From: RPQJ01 sp963707145
GTDB lineage: Bacteria; Pseudomonadota; Gammaproteobacteria; Steroidobacterales; Steroidobacteraceae
Assembly (NCBI GenBank): GCA_963707145.1
Contig: CAVPOQ010000005.1
Span: 124,001 to 188,000, forward strand
Direction of reading: 5' to 3'
Length of the DNA stretch: 64,000 nt
Shown here: positions 8,097 through 16,055 of the stretch, piece after piece
Position numbering within the stretch: the stretch's first letter is position 1
How the letters are laid out: every line of letters begins with the position of its first letter
Position numbers and translations under genes: made by a program
The notes under the pieces: generated by a model
The model's input: only the letters and a program-made list of their open reading frames with translations
The model's database searches: none
What the model was told of the DNA's origin: nothing

Positions 8097-10346
8097 TTGA
8101 CCACCCAGAGCGAGCTAAATTTCGAAGGCGTCGAGCGGCTGCCGCTGCGGACGTTCACCGAGAAGGCGTACCTCGAGTACTCGATGTACGTGATCCTCGA
8201 CCGCGCGCTGCCGCACGTGGGCGACGGCCTCAAGCCCGTGCAGCGGCGCATCGTCTACGCCATGAGCGAGCTCGGCCTCGCCGCGACCGCCAAGCACAAG
8301 AAGTCGGCGCGCACCGTGGGCGACGTGATCGGCAAGTTCCACCCGCACGGCGACTCGGCCTGCTACGAGGCGCTGGTGCTGATGGCGCAGCCGTTCTCCT
8401 ATCGCTATCCGCTGGTCGACGGGCAGGGGAACTTCGGCTCGCCGGACGATCCGAAGTCGTTCGCCGCGATGCGCTATACCGAGTCGAAGCTGACGCGCTA
8501 CGCCGATGTGCTGCTCGCCGAGCTCGGCGAGGGCACCGTCGACTGGGCGCCGAACTTCGACGGCACGCTCGAGGAGCCGACGCTGCTGCCAGCACGCCTG
8601 CCGAACGTGCTGCTCAACGGCGGGACTGGCATCGCCGTCGGCATGGCGACCGACATCCCGCCGCACAACCTGCGCGAGGTCGCCGCGGCGTGCGTGCGAC
8701 TGCTGGAGGATCCGAAGGCGACGCTCGCCGACCTGCTGGAGCACGTGCACGGGCCCGACTTCCCGACCGGGGCGGAGATCATCTCGCCGCGCGAGGATCT
8801 CGCGAGGATCTACGAGTCCGGCAACGGCACCTTCCGCGCGCGTGCCCGCTACGAGGTCGAGGACGGCGAGATCGTCGTCACCGAGCTGCCCTACCAGGTC
8901 TCCGGCGCCAAGGTGCTCGAGCAGATCGCGGCGCAGATGCGCGCCAAGAAGCTGCCCATGGTCGAGGACCTGCGCGACGAGTCCGACCACGAGCACCCGA
9001 CCCGCCTGGTGATCACGCCGCGTTCCAACCGCGTGGACGTCGCGCAGGTGATGGCGCACCTGTTCGCCACCACCGACCTCGAGCGCAGCTATCGGGTAAA
9101 TATGAACGTGATCGCCCGCGACGGGCGGCCGCGCGTCATGGGGCTCAGGCCGCTGCTCGAGGAGTGGCTCGCGTTCCGGCTCGACACGGTGACGCGGCGG
9201 CTCGCGCACCGCCTCGCGAAAGTCGAGGCGCGCCTGCACATCCTCGACGGCCTGATGGTCGCCTACCTCAATCTCGACGAGGTGATCCGCATCGTCCGCT
9301 ACGAGGACGAGCCGAAGGCGGCGCTGATCGCGCGCTTCCAGCTTTCCGAGGCGCAGGCCGAGGCGATCCTCGAGACCAAGCTGCGCCACCTCGCGCGGCT
9401 CGAGGAGATGAAGATCCGCGGCGAGCAGGACAAGCTCGCCGCCGAGCGCGACGAGCTCACGCACATGCTCGGGAGCAAGGCGAAGCTGAAGCGCCTGGTG
9501 CGCGAGGAGATCGTCGCGGATGCGGCGAAGTACGGCGACGAACGGCGCAGCCGGCTGGTCGAGCGCGCCGCGGCGCAGGCCATCGCCGAGACGGAGATCA
9601 TGGCGAGCGAGCCCGTCACCGTGGTGCTGTCGCGCAGCGGCTGGGTGCGCGCGGCGAAGGGCCACGACATCGACCCGCGCACGCTGTCCTACAAGACGGG
9701 CGACGCGTATCACGCCGCTGCGCGCGGCCGGAGCACGCAGCTCGCGGTGTTCCTCGACAGTACCGGCCGCGCCTACAGCCTGCCCGCGCACACGCTGCCG
9801 TCGGCACGCGGGCAGGGCGAGCCGCTCTCCGGGCGGCTCGACCCGCCCGACGGCGCCTCGTTTCCAGGCGTGCTGATCGGCGAACCCGCCGAGCGGTGGG
9901 TGCTCGCGAGCGGTGCGGGTTACGGCTTCGTCGTCCAGCTCGCGGAGCTGCACAGCCGCAATCGCTCGGGCAAGGCGATCCTGAAGGTGCCCGAGGGTTC
10001 GTCGGTGCTGGCGCCGGTGCCGGTGCCGACGGGCGAGCAGGTGCTGCTGGCCGCGCTGCACTCCGACGGCCGCCTGCTCGCGTTCCCGGTCACCGATCTC
10101 CCGGAGTTGCCGCGCGGCAAGGGCAACAAGATCTTCGGCATTCCCACCAAGAAGGCCGCGAGCGGCGCGGAGACGCTGGTCGCGATCGCGGCGGTCGCAC
10201 CGGGGCAGACACTGCGCGTGCTGTCGGGCGAGCGTCGCATGGGTCTCAGCTATCGCGAGCTCGGTGAGTACCGGGGCGAGCGCGGTCAGCGCGGCGCGGT
10301 GCTGCCGCGCGGCTGGCGCAAGGTGGACGGGCTGGAAGTCGAGTGA
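8097..10346 (+). CDS. parC: DNA topoisomerase IV subunit A
   Basis: DNA-cleaving subunit of topoisomerase IV, 749 residues. The catalytic tyrosine is Y127 in AAMRYTESKL. The quinolone-determining region keeps the sensitive residues S87 and E91 (HPHGDSACYEA), equivalent to E. coli S80 and E84. The C-terminal part forms the beta-pinwheel DNA-wrapping domain. The TTG start at 8097 is supported by GGGAGA a few bases upstream, by the conserved N-terminal ELNFEGVERLPLRTFTEKAYLEYS pattern, and by the lack of a suitable ATG. Confidence 0.96.
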   Translation: MTTQSELNFEGVERLPLRTFTEKAYLEYSMYVILDRALPHVGDGLKPVQRRIVYAMSELGLAATAKHKKSARTVGDVIGKFHPHGDSACYEALVLMAQPFSYRYPLVDGQGNFGSPDDPKSFAAMRYTESKLTRYADVLLAELGEGTVDWAPNFDGTLEEPTLLPARLPNVLLNGGTGIAVGMATDIPPHNLREVAAACVRLLEDPKATLADLLEHVHGPDFPTGAEIISPREDLARIYESGNGTFRARARYEVEDGEIVVTELPYQVSGAKVLEQIAAQMRAKKLPMVEDLRDESDHEHPTRLVITPRSNRVDVAQVMAHLFATTDLERSYRVNMNVIARDGRPRVMGLRPLLEEWLAFRLDTVTRRLAHRLAKVEARLHILDGLMVAYLNLDEVIRIVRYEDEPKAALIARFQLSEAQAEAILETKLRHLARLEEMKIRGEQDKLAAERDELTHMLGSKAKLKRLVREEIVADAAKYGDERRSRLVERAAAQAIAETEIMASEPVTVVLSRSGWVRAAKGHDIDPRTLSYKTGDAYHAAARGRSTQLAVFLDSTGRAYSLPAHTLPSARGQGEPLSGRLDPPDGASFPGVLIGEPAERWVLASGAGYGFVVQLAELHSRNRSGKAILKVPEGSSVLAPVPVPTGEQVLLAALHSDGRLLAFPVTDLPELPRGKGNKIFGIPTKKAASGAETLVAIAAVAPGQTLRVLSGERRMGLSYRELGEYRGERGQRGAVLPRGWRKVDGLEVE

Positions 10347-10362
10347 GGCTGGACCGACGCGG

Positions 10363-10414
10363 CGGGACGCGTCCCGACGGCGGCGAGCGCCGCGGGACGC
10401 CGGCCTTTGCGACG
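10363..10414. terminator. GC-rich inverted repeats between convergent parC and FimX-like gene
   Basis: The junction holds a perfect 14-base palindrome (10363-10376, CGGGACGCGTCCCG). A larger imperfect hairpin follows, in which CGTCCC and GGGACG arms enclose a GGCG/CGCC inner stem. There is no T-run, so intrinsic termination is uncertain. Confidence 0.35.
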
Positions 10415-10415
10415 T

Positions 10416-12473
10416 TCAGCGGGCGCCGTGCAGCACCACTTCCTCGGGACTGCCGACGAAGTAGCCCTGCACGAACTCGACGCCCAGCTGCCACAGCACC
10501 GCCATCGTGTTCGCGTCCTCGACGCGTTCCGCGATGGTCGTGACGCCGCGCGCCTTGGCCGCCTGCACCAGCGCCTTGACCTGCTCCTGCAGCCTGCGGT
10601 CGCTGGCGAGCCCCTGCATGAGGGCGCCGTCGATCTTCACGTAGCTGGCGCCGAGCTGGCCCAGCAGGCCATCGGAGTCGCTGCCCGAGCCGAAGTTCTC
10701 CAGCGCGAGCTGGAATCCGAGCGGCCGGACGATCGCCTGCAGCGCACGGGCCTCCGCCAGGTGCGCTTCGGCCGTCTGCTCGTGCAGTTCGAACACGACG
10801 CGGCGCGGATCTGCGCCCGACGCGCGCAGCTGCTGCGTGAGCCACGTGCCCAGCGTGCCGTCGCGCATCGAGTCGCGCGACAGCCGCACGAACACGCGGC
10901 CCGCTTCGCGCCCCGAACAGAACGACATCGCGGCGCCGACCACCCAGCGGTCGATGTTCTTGAGCAGGTCGGTGCGTTGCGCGGCCGCCAGGAACTCCGA
11001 GGGCAGGACTTCCTCGCCGTTCTCGTCGAGCATGCGCACCACGAGGTCGAACATCGGCTCGCCGTCCCCGACCAGGCTCGCGATGGGTTGATGCACGAGA
11101 CGGAAGCGGTTCGCCATGAGCGCCGAGCGGATGCGCATGGCCCAGGCCTGGTCTGCGGCCTCGACCTCCGGCTTCTCGGCCGAGGGCTCGGGCCGCCTGA
11201 GCCGGTTGCCGCCGGCCGCCGCGGCGTTGCGCGCCGCCTTCACCGAGGACTCGAGCGCCGCCGTCAGCTCCTCGCCGTGGGCGTTGAGCAACGTCGCGCC
11301 CGCACTGCAGGTGATCGGCAGCGAGCGCTCGCGTGTGCCGTAGTCGTGTTCCGACACCCGCTGCAACACCCGCGCCACCCAGGCGTCGAGATCGCGCGTG
11401 TTGCCGCGCTCAACGAGCAGCGCGAAGCCGCGCGCGGTGATGCGCGAGGCAAGGTCGCCTGGCTGGAGCTGCGCGCGCAGTTGCTGCGCGACTGCCTCGA
11501 GCAGTTCCTCGCCGGCGAGGGGGCCGGCCTCGGCCTCCAGCGCCGCGAAGCGGTCCGGCTCGAGGTACACGAGCGCGCGCAGCCCGGCCTTGAGCGCCTG
11601 CGCCGCTTGCGCTGCGGCGTGTTCGAGGAACGCGGCGCGCTTCATCAGTCCGGTGGCGGTGTCGAAGCGCAGCGCCTCCTCGAGCTGGCGGGTCAGCGTC
11701 TCGACGTCGCGTCGCTGCGTCGGCACGCGCATGCGCACCGCCGGCTCGCCGTCGAAGTCGAAGCATTCGAACTCGATCTGCACCGGCAGTTCGGTGCCGG
11801 CGGGCATCACCGCCACGGCCTGCAGCGTGTGGTTCGCCCAGCGGCCCTGCGCGGCGGCCACCAGTGCGCCCTTGAGCGCCGCGTGGCTGCGCTGCTGGAA
11901 GAAATCCATCAGCGGCTGCCCGAGGAATCCGGCGGGCTCCTCGTGACCGAACAGTTCGACCCAGGCCGGGTTGACGTCCACGACGATGCCTTCCTGCACG
12001 TGCGCGATCGCGTCGGCGGAGCCCGTCATGAATGCCTTCATCTGGTCGCGGTACTGCCGGGCCGAGGCGAGCGTGCCCGCGAGCGCGTGGTCGAGCCGGG
12101 CGGCGTGGAGCTCGCGGCTCGCCACCGCCTGCAGCCTGGGCCGCGCCTGAAGCGTCACGACGTCCTGCGCGCCGAGCGTGAGCGCGTCGCTCAGGTCGAC
12201 CTCGGTGAGCGCCTCGCGCACCAGCAGCGTGGGGACCTGGGTCGCGAAGCGCTGGCGAGCGTCGAGCGCCGCCGCCGTCTCCTCGGGATCCGAGCAGCAG
12301 AGGAAGATCAGCTGCGGTACGGCCTGGGCCAGCGCGTCCCCGAGCGAGGACAGGTCACGCACCCAGGTGCAGTGCACGGGGTGACCGGCATTGCGCAGGG
12401 TGCTGTTGATGATCTCGACGGGATCCTGCTGACGGGACAGGACCACCACAGGAATCGCGCCGGTTTCGGCCAA
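10416..12473 (-). CDS. FimX-like protein: REC-like, PAS, degenerate GGDEF, degenerate EAL
   Basis: A 685-residue signalling protein with four domains in order: a receiver-like region (about 1-120), PAS (about 145-255), GGDEF fold (about 260-420) and EAL fold (about 440-685). The GGDEF signature is replaced by TARGF and the EAL signature by DLV (FDLVVRML). The DDFGTG metal motif reads ENFGSG. It is therefore unlikely to make or hydrolyse c-di-GMP and is more likely a c-di-GMP receptor, as known for Pseudomonas FimX (691 residues), which regulates type IV pili. The TTG start at 12473 has GGGGGA before it and gives FimX-like length; no in-frame ATG is nearby. FimV in the same window fits a pilus role. 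Confidence 0.75.
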   Translation of the reverse strand: MAETGAIPVVVLSRQQDPVEIINSTLRNAGHPVHCTWVRDLSSLGDALAQAVPQLIFLCCSDPEETAAALDARQRFATQVPTLLVREALTEVDLSDALTLGAQDVVTLQARPRLQAVASRELHAARLDHALAGTLASARQYRDQMKAFMTGSADAIAHVQEGIVVDVNPAWVELFGHEEPAGFLGQPLMDFFQQRSHAALKGALVAAAQGRWANHTLQAVAVMPAGTELPVQIEFECFDFDGEPAVRMRVPTQRRDVETLTRQLEEALRFDTATGLMKRAAFLEHAAAQAAQALKAGLRALVYLEPDRFAALEAEAGPLAGEELLEAVAQQLRAQLQPGDLASRITARGFALLVERGNTRDLDAWVARVLQRVSEHDYGTRERSLPITCSAGATLLNAHGEELTAALESSVKAARNAAAAGGNRLRRPEPSAEKPEVEAADQAWAMRIRSALMANRFRLVHQPIASLVGDGEPMFDLVVRMLDENGEEVLPSEFLAAAQRTDLLKNIDRWVVGAAMSFCSGREAGRVFVRLSRDSMRDGTLGTWLTQQLRASGADPRRVVFELHEQTAEAHLAEARALQAIVRPLGFQLALENFGSGSDSDGLLGQLGASYVKIDGALMQGLASDRRLQEQVKALVQAAKARGVTTIAERVEDANTMAVLWQLGVEFVQGYFVGSPEEVVLHGAR

Positions 12474-12530
12474 GTCATTCCCCCAGCGGGGCCGGTCCGG
12501 CCGGCGCCGCGTGTCCACGAACGGGCCGGG

Positions 12531-12536
12531 ACTATA
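12531..12536 (-). promoter_or_regulatory. probable -10 element for the FimX-like gene
   Basis: Reading on the minus strand, TATAGT ends at 12531, about 57 bases before the TTG start. This supports a start downstream of it rather than the longer open frame that continues upstream past the promoter. The -35 is poor. Confidence 0.4.
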
Positions 12537-12625
12537 GCAGGGCCCCCTGGCCGCTAACGTGACGCAGGTGGCAGCCTCGCTGCGGCCACCGGGTGCCTGC
12601 GGCCCCGGCGACTTTGCGCCGGGGG

Positions 12626-12655
12626 CTGACGTGCGCTCGGGGTTACGGGTAACAT
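12626..12655 (+). promoter_or_regulatory. probable efp promoter
   Basis: CTGACG (12626-12631) and TAACAT (12650-12655) are separated by 18 bases and lie 92 bases before the efp start. The 274-base region between the FimX-like gene and efp holds only this and the oppositely directed -10. Confidence 0.4.
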
Positions 12656-12747
12656 GCGCGGCTCCGTTGCGGCGGCGGGAGCTCTTTCGGGAAGCTCGCG
12701 CGTTCCCACGACAACCGTCCGCACGTCCACCACCCGGTGACACCGCC

Positions 12748-13317
12748 ATGGCCAGCTACAGCACCAATGAATTCCGCTCGGGGCTCAAGATCATCCTCGA
12801 CGGCGACCCGTACGTGATCGTCGAGAACGAGTTCGTCAAGCCCGGCAAGGGCCAGGCCTTCAACCGCGTGCGCATCCGCAACCTCAAGTCGGGCCGCACG
12901 CTCGAGCGCAACATGAAGTCGGGCGATACGGTCGAGGCGGCTGACGTCGTCGAGACGGACATGCAGTACCTCTACAACGACGGCGACTTCTGGCACTTCA
13001 TGGTGCCGGACACCTTCGAGCAGCACACCGCGGGCAAGGAGGCGATGGGCGAGGCCGCGCAGTGGCTCAAGGACGGCGTCAACTGCCAGGTGATGCTCTG
13101 GAACGGCGCCCCGCTCGCGATCAACCCGCCGGCGCACGTGGAACTCAAGATCGTCGAGACCGACCCCGGCGTGCGCGGCGACACCGCCACCGGCGGCCAG
13201 AAGCCCGCCAAGCTCGAGACGGGGGCGGTGGTGCGCGTGCCGCTGTTCATCAACGAGGGCGAGGTGATCCGCGTCGACACCCGCACCGGCGAGTACCTCT
13301 CGCGCGCCAAGGGCTGA
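12748..13317 (+). CDS. efp: elongation factor P
   Basis: Translation factor that relieves ribosomes stalled at proline stretches. The 189-residue protein has the three-domain EF-P pattern. The modified lysine is K34 in the loop KPGKGQAF, the type beta-lysylated by EpmA in gammaproteobacteria. The C-terminal signature GxVVRVPLFINEGEVIRVDTRTGEY is intact. The ATG at 12748 gives the standard MASYSTNEFRSGLKI start. The modification enzyme EpmA is encoded about 0.9 kb downstream on the other strand. The lysine mutase EpmB, often next to efp, is not in the window. Confidence 0.97.
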   Translation: MASYSTNEFRSGLKIILDGDPYVIVENEFVKPGKGQAFNRVRIRNLKSGRTLERNMKSGDTVEAADVVETDMQYLYNDGDFWHFMVPDTFEQHTAGKEAMGEAAQWLKDGVNCQVMLWNGAPLAINPPAHVELKIVETDPGVRGDTATGGQKPAKLETGAVVRVPLFINEGEVIRVDTRTGEYLSRAKG

Positions 13318-13416
13318 TCAGCCCGCTCGCTCCGGGTGTAGCGGCCCGCGCCGCCGCCCGTCTCCGCCGCGCTCCCGCGTCCCACGAGCCGTCGACGCCA
13401 CGGCTGCGACGCGATA

Positions 13417-13432
13417 TGTGAAGACGGTCACA
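13417..13432 (+). promoter_or_regulatory. CRP/Vfr-type site (TGTGA-N6-TCACA)
   Basis: A perfect TGTGA (13417-13421), six bases, TCACA (13428-13432) palindrome matches the CRP-family core. It lies 56 bases before the ATG of the small membrane gene and about 100 bases after efp. No clear -35/-10 pair was seen, so activator or repressor function is open. Confidence 0.5.
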
Positions 13433-13454
13433 ATTCGGCCGCCGGGCGGCGTAC

Positions 13455-13482
13455 GGTCCTCCTAACAACAACAAGGAGGACC
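13455..13482 (+). promoter_or_regulatory. hairpin sealing the Shine-Dalgarno of the 54-codon gene
   Basis: GGTCCTCCT (13455-13463) is a perfect nine-base complement of AGGAGGACC (13474-13482), with a ten-base A/C-only loop (13464-13473). The right arm contains the AGGAGG ribosome-binding site that lies 8 bases before the ATG at 13488. In RNA the site would be buried in a nine-pair GC-rich stem. Confidence 0.7.
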
Positions 13483-13487
13483 CGGTC

Positions 13488-13652
13488 ATGGGGAGCAATC
13501 TTCCGGACGGACGCCGCGGGGCTGCGGGTGCGCGGGCGCTCGAGTGGCTGACGACGCGGGTGCTGGTCGCCTATCTCGCGGTCGCGGCGTTGCAATGGCT
13601 GTGGACCCTGCTCAACACCGACGTGCGCAGCCTGCTGCGGCCGCTGCCCTGA
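13488..13652 (+). CDS. 54-residue predicted single-span membrane protein
   Basis: Short gene supported by an ideal AGGAGG ribosome site. The product has a basic, glycine/alanine-rich N-terminus, one hydrophobic helix (residues about 24-42, VLVAYLAVAALQWLWTLL) and a short basic tail ending LRPLP. Positive charges before the helix predict an N-in orientation. I recognise no family. It lies between efp and the convergent msrC gene, behind a CRP-type site and a hairpin covering its ribosome site, so both transcription and translation may be controlled. It could act as a small regulator of a membrane complex, which is inference. Confidence 0.65.
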   Translation: MGSNLPDGRRGAAGARALEWLTTRVLVAYLAVAALQWLWTLLNTDVRSLLRPLP

Positions 13653-13674
13653 GCCCTGACGCCGGCCGTCGCGC

Positions 13675-14175
13675 TCAGTCCGCTCGAGGCCCGAGCGAGG
13701 CCACGAACACGGCCACCAGCGCCTCGAGGCCGCGGGCGTCGGAGGCGTCGAAGCGCCCGTGCACCGGGCTGTCGAGATCGAGCACGCCGAGCAGGCGGCC
13801 GCCGCGCAGAATCGGCACCACGATCTCCGAGTTCGAGGCCGAGTCGCAGGCGATGTGTCCCGGGAACGCATGCACGTCGGCCACGACGACCGTCTCGCGC
13901 CGCGCCGCGGCCGTGCCGCACACGCCGCGTCCTAGCGGGATGCGCACGCAGGCGGGCTTGCCCTGGAAAGGACCCAGCAGCAGATCGCCGCTGGCTGGTT
14001 CGACGAGGTAGAGGCCCGCCCAGTTGAGCTGCGGCAGGCTCCAGTAGAGCAGGGCGGCGAGGTTGGCCGCGTTCGCCACGAGGTCGTGCTCGCCGTCGAG
14101 CAGGGCGCGCAGGCTCGCCGCGAGCTCCGCGTAAGCGGCCGCCTTGTCCGCGGGTAGTTCCGTCAGGTGGTGCAT
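13675..14175 (-). CDS. msrC: free methionine-(R)-sulfoxide reductase (GAF domain)
   Basis: Reduces free L-methionine-(R)-sulfoxide in the cytoplasm. The 166 residues form one GAF domain. The three family cysteines are present at C76 (KPACVRIP), C86 (GRGVCGTAA) and C110 (HIACDSASNSEIVVP), matching the spacing of E. coli fRMsr (YebR). The LDLDSP motif near the end is also conserved. It lies 24 bases after epmA in the minus-strand sco-psd-epmA-msrC series. A role in oxidative repair fits the nearby copper/redox gene sco. Confidence 0.9.
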   Translation of the reverse strand: MHHLTELPADKAAAYAELAASLRALLDGEHDLVANAANLAALLYWSLPQLNWAGLYLVEPASGDLLLGPFQGKPACVRIPLGRGVCGTAAARRETVVVADVHAFPGHIACDSASNSEIVVPILRGGRLLGVLDLDSPVHGRFDASDARGLEALVAVFVASLGPRAD

Positions 14176-14199
14176 GATTGCGTCGTCCTCCGGATTCGT

Positions 14200-15174
14200 T
14201 CAGGCGCGCTCGACGGGAAAGGCGATGACATCGTCGATGCGATTCACCCCGGCAGCGACCATCACGACGCGATCGAAGCCGAGCGCCACGCCCGCGCAGG
14301 CCGGCAGGCCGGCAGCGAGGGCGGCGAGGAAATGCCGGTCCGTCGCGCGCGCAGGCTGTCCGCGCCGGGCCCGCCCAGAGGAATCGGCGGCGAACCGCCG
14401 GGCCTGCTCGGCCGCGTCGGCCAATTCGTGGAAGCCGTTGGCGAGTTCGAGGCCGCCCCAGAAGGCCTCGAAGCGCGAGGCGACCTTGCCGCGCACCCGC
14501 GCGAGCGCCGCCTGGGAGGCCGGAAAGTCGTGCACGAAGGTGATGCGGTCGCCGGCGAAGCCAGGCGCCACGTGGCTCGCCATGGCGAGATCGAGCAACC
14601 CGTCGCGATCGCCCGCGAGCGACGCCGGCACGTCGGCACCGTGCTGCCGCAGGCAGGCCTCGATCTCCCGCGTGGCCGCCTCGATCGGGTCGCAGCCCAG
14701 CGCCGAGCGAAACGCGTCCGCGTAGGTCGTGGTCAGCGTCGGGGCGACCGTGCGCAGCGGCTCGAGCAGCGCACGCAGCAGCGACTCGACGTCACGCATC
14801 AGCGCGTGGTGGTCGATGCCGAGCCGGTACCACTCGACCATGGTGAATTCCGGGTTGTGGTTGCGCCCGCGCTCGCCCTCGCGAAACACCTGCGCGACCT
14901 GGAACAGGTCCGGCGCGCCCGCGCACAGCAGGCGCTTCATCGCGTACTCGGGCGAGGTCTGCAGGAATCCGACACGCGCGCCGTCGCCGCGGCGCACTTC
15001 GAGCGACTCGAGGTGCACGTCGGTGACCGCGGCTCCGACCATCACCGGCGTCTGTACCTCGAGCGCGCCGCTCGCGGCGAAATGCGCCCGCACGACCGCG
15101 AGCAGCTGCGCCCGCAGGCGCAGTACCTCGAGCCGCGCAGTCGGCCGCCAGTGCTCGCCGCTGCCGCCGCTCAT
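14200..15174 (-). CDS. epmA: EF-P lysine-34 (beta)-lysyltransferase
   Basis: Class II lysyl-tRNA-synthetase paralogue that attaches (R)-beta-lysine to EF-P. At 324 residues it consists of only the catalytic core, with no N-terminal tRNA-binding domain, which separates it from LysS. Class II motifs are visible: FLQTSPEYAMKRLL, FQVAQVFREGERGRNHNPEFTMVEWYR (motif 2) and ALGFDRVVMVAAG (motif 3). The ATG at 15174 overlaps the psd stop (ATGA), indicating translational coupling. efp with its K34 is about 0.9 kb away. EpmB is not seen here. Confidence 0.95.
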   Translation of the reverse strand: MSGGSGEHWRPTARLEVLRLRAQLLAVVRAHFAASGALEVQTPVMVGAAVTDVHLESLEVRRGDGARVGFLQTSPEYAMKRLLCAGAPDLFQVAQVFREGERGRNHNPEFTMVEWYRLGIDHHALMRDVESLLRALLEPLRTVAPTLTTTYADAFRSALGCDPIEAATREIEACLRQHGADVPASLAGDRDGLLDLAMASHVAPGFAGDRITFVHDFPASQAALARVRGKVASRFEAFWGGLELANGFHELADAAEQARRFAADSSGRARRGQPARATDRHFLAALAAGLPACAGVALGFDRVVMVAAGVNRIDDVIAFPVERA

Positions 15175-16055
15175 GCCACGCGCGCGAGCGCCTGCCCGAG
15201 CCGCAGCGTGCTGCCGGCGCCGAGCCCCGGCGCGAAGCGCGCACCCGCATTCCCGAGTAGCAGCACCACCGTCGAGCCCATGTTGAAGCGCGCGAGTTCG
15301 TCGCCGCGCGCGAACGAGGTGCCGAGGCCGGCCTCGAGGCTGCGTACCGCGCCACCACGCACCGCAGGCGGGTTCACCTCGCCTGCGTACACGGTCTCGA
15401 TGCTGCCGACGAACAGCGCGCCGACCAGCACCATCGCGAGCGGGCCGAGCGCCGTGTCGAACTCGCACACCACGCGCTCGTTGCGGGCGAACAGCCCCGC
15501 GACGCTGCGCGCCGTGGCGGCGTTCACGCTGTAGAGGCGACCGGGAACATAGCGCGTGGCGGTGAGGCGTCCGGCCAGCGGCATGTGGATGCGGTGGTAG
15601 TTGTAGGGGGCGAGGTAGATGCAGGCGTAGCCGCCGCCCTCGTAGCGGCGTGCCGCGGCCTGCTCGGCGAGCAGCGCGCCCGCCGTGTAGTGCATGCCCT
15701 TGGCCTGCAGCAGCTGGCCCTCGCGCACGGCGCCGAGCTGGCTCAACGTGCCGTCCACCGGCGAGACGAGGTCGCTGTCCCCGCCGGCGAGCGGGCGCGC
15801 GCCCGGGCGCAGCGCCCGGGTGAAAAACGCATTGAACGAGGGGTAGGCGAAGGGGTCGGGTTCGGCGGCCTCACGCAGGTCGATCGCAGGATAGGCGCGC
15901 AGCACCGCGCGGATGATCGCGTTGCGGACTGCTGGTTGCGTGCTGCGCGCCAGCCGATGCATGGTTCGCGAGAGCAGGTGCTGCGGCAGCAGTTCCTGCA
16001 GCAGCGCGAAGGCGCGGTCCGATGCGCCGGCTTCCTCGGCCGCCGGGACCGTCAT
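15171..16055 (-). CDS. psd: phosphatidylserine decarboxylase proenzyme
   Basis: Inner-membrane enzyme that converts phosphatidylserine to phosphatidylethanolamine. It is a pyruvoyl enzyme made by self-cleavage at a Gly-Ser bond. The motif here is FNMGSTVV with the reactive serine at about S261; Met replaces the leucine of the commonest LGST form. Other conserved parts are the VSPVDGTLSQLG segment, AKGMHYTAGALL, and the catalytic YNYHRIHMP. The 294 residues agree with the shorter proteobacterial forms. The start at 16055 overlaps the sco stop (ATGA) and its stop overlaps the epmA start, so the three are tightly coupled. Confidence 0.95.
   Translation of the reverse strand: MTVPAAEEAGASDRAFALLQELLPQHLLSRTMHRLARSTQPAVRNAIIRAVLRAYPAIDLREAAEPDPFAYPSFNAFFTRALRPGARPLAGGDSDLVSPVDGTLSQLGAVREGQLLQAKGMHYTAGALLAEQAAARRYEGGGYACIYLAPYNYHRIHMPLAGRLTATRYVPGRLYSVNAATARSVAGLFARNERVVCEFDTALGPLAMVLVGALFVGSIETVYAGEVNPPAVRGGAVRSLEAGLGTSFARGDELARFNMGSTVVLLLGNAGARFAPGLGAGSTLRLGQALARVA

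Noticed and set aside
12473..12749. A 92-residue N-terminal extension of the FimX-like protein
   Set aside because: The extension crosses the likely promoter, is Arg/Pro-rich and shows no conserved motif. The TTG at 12473 gives the expected length.
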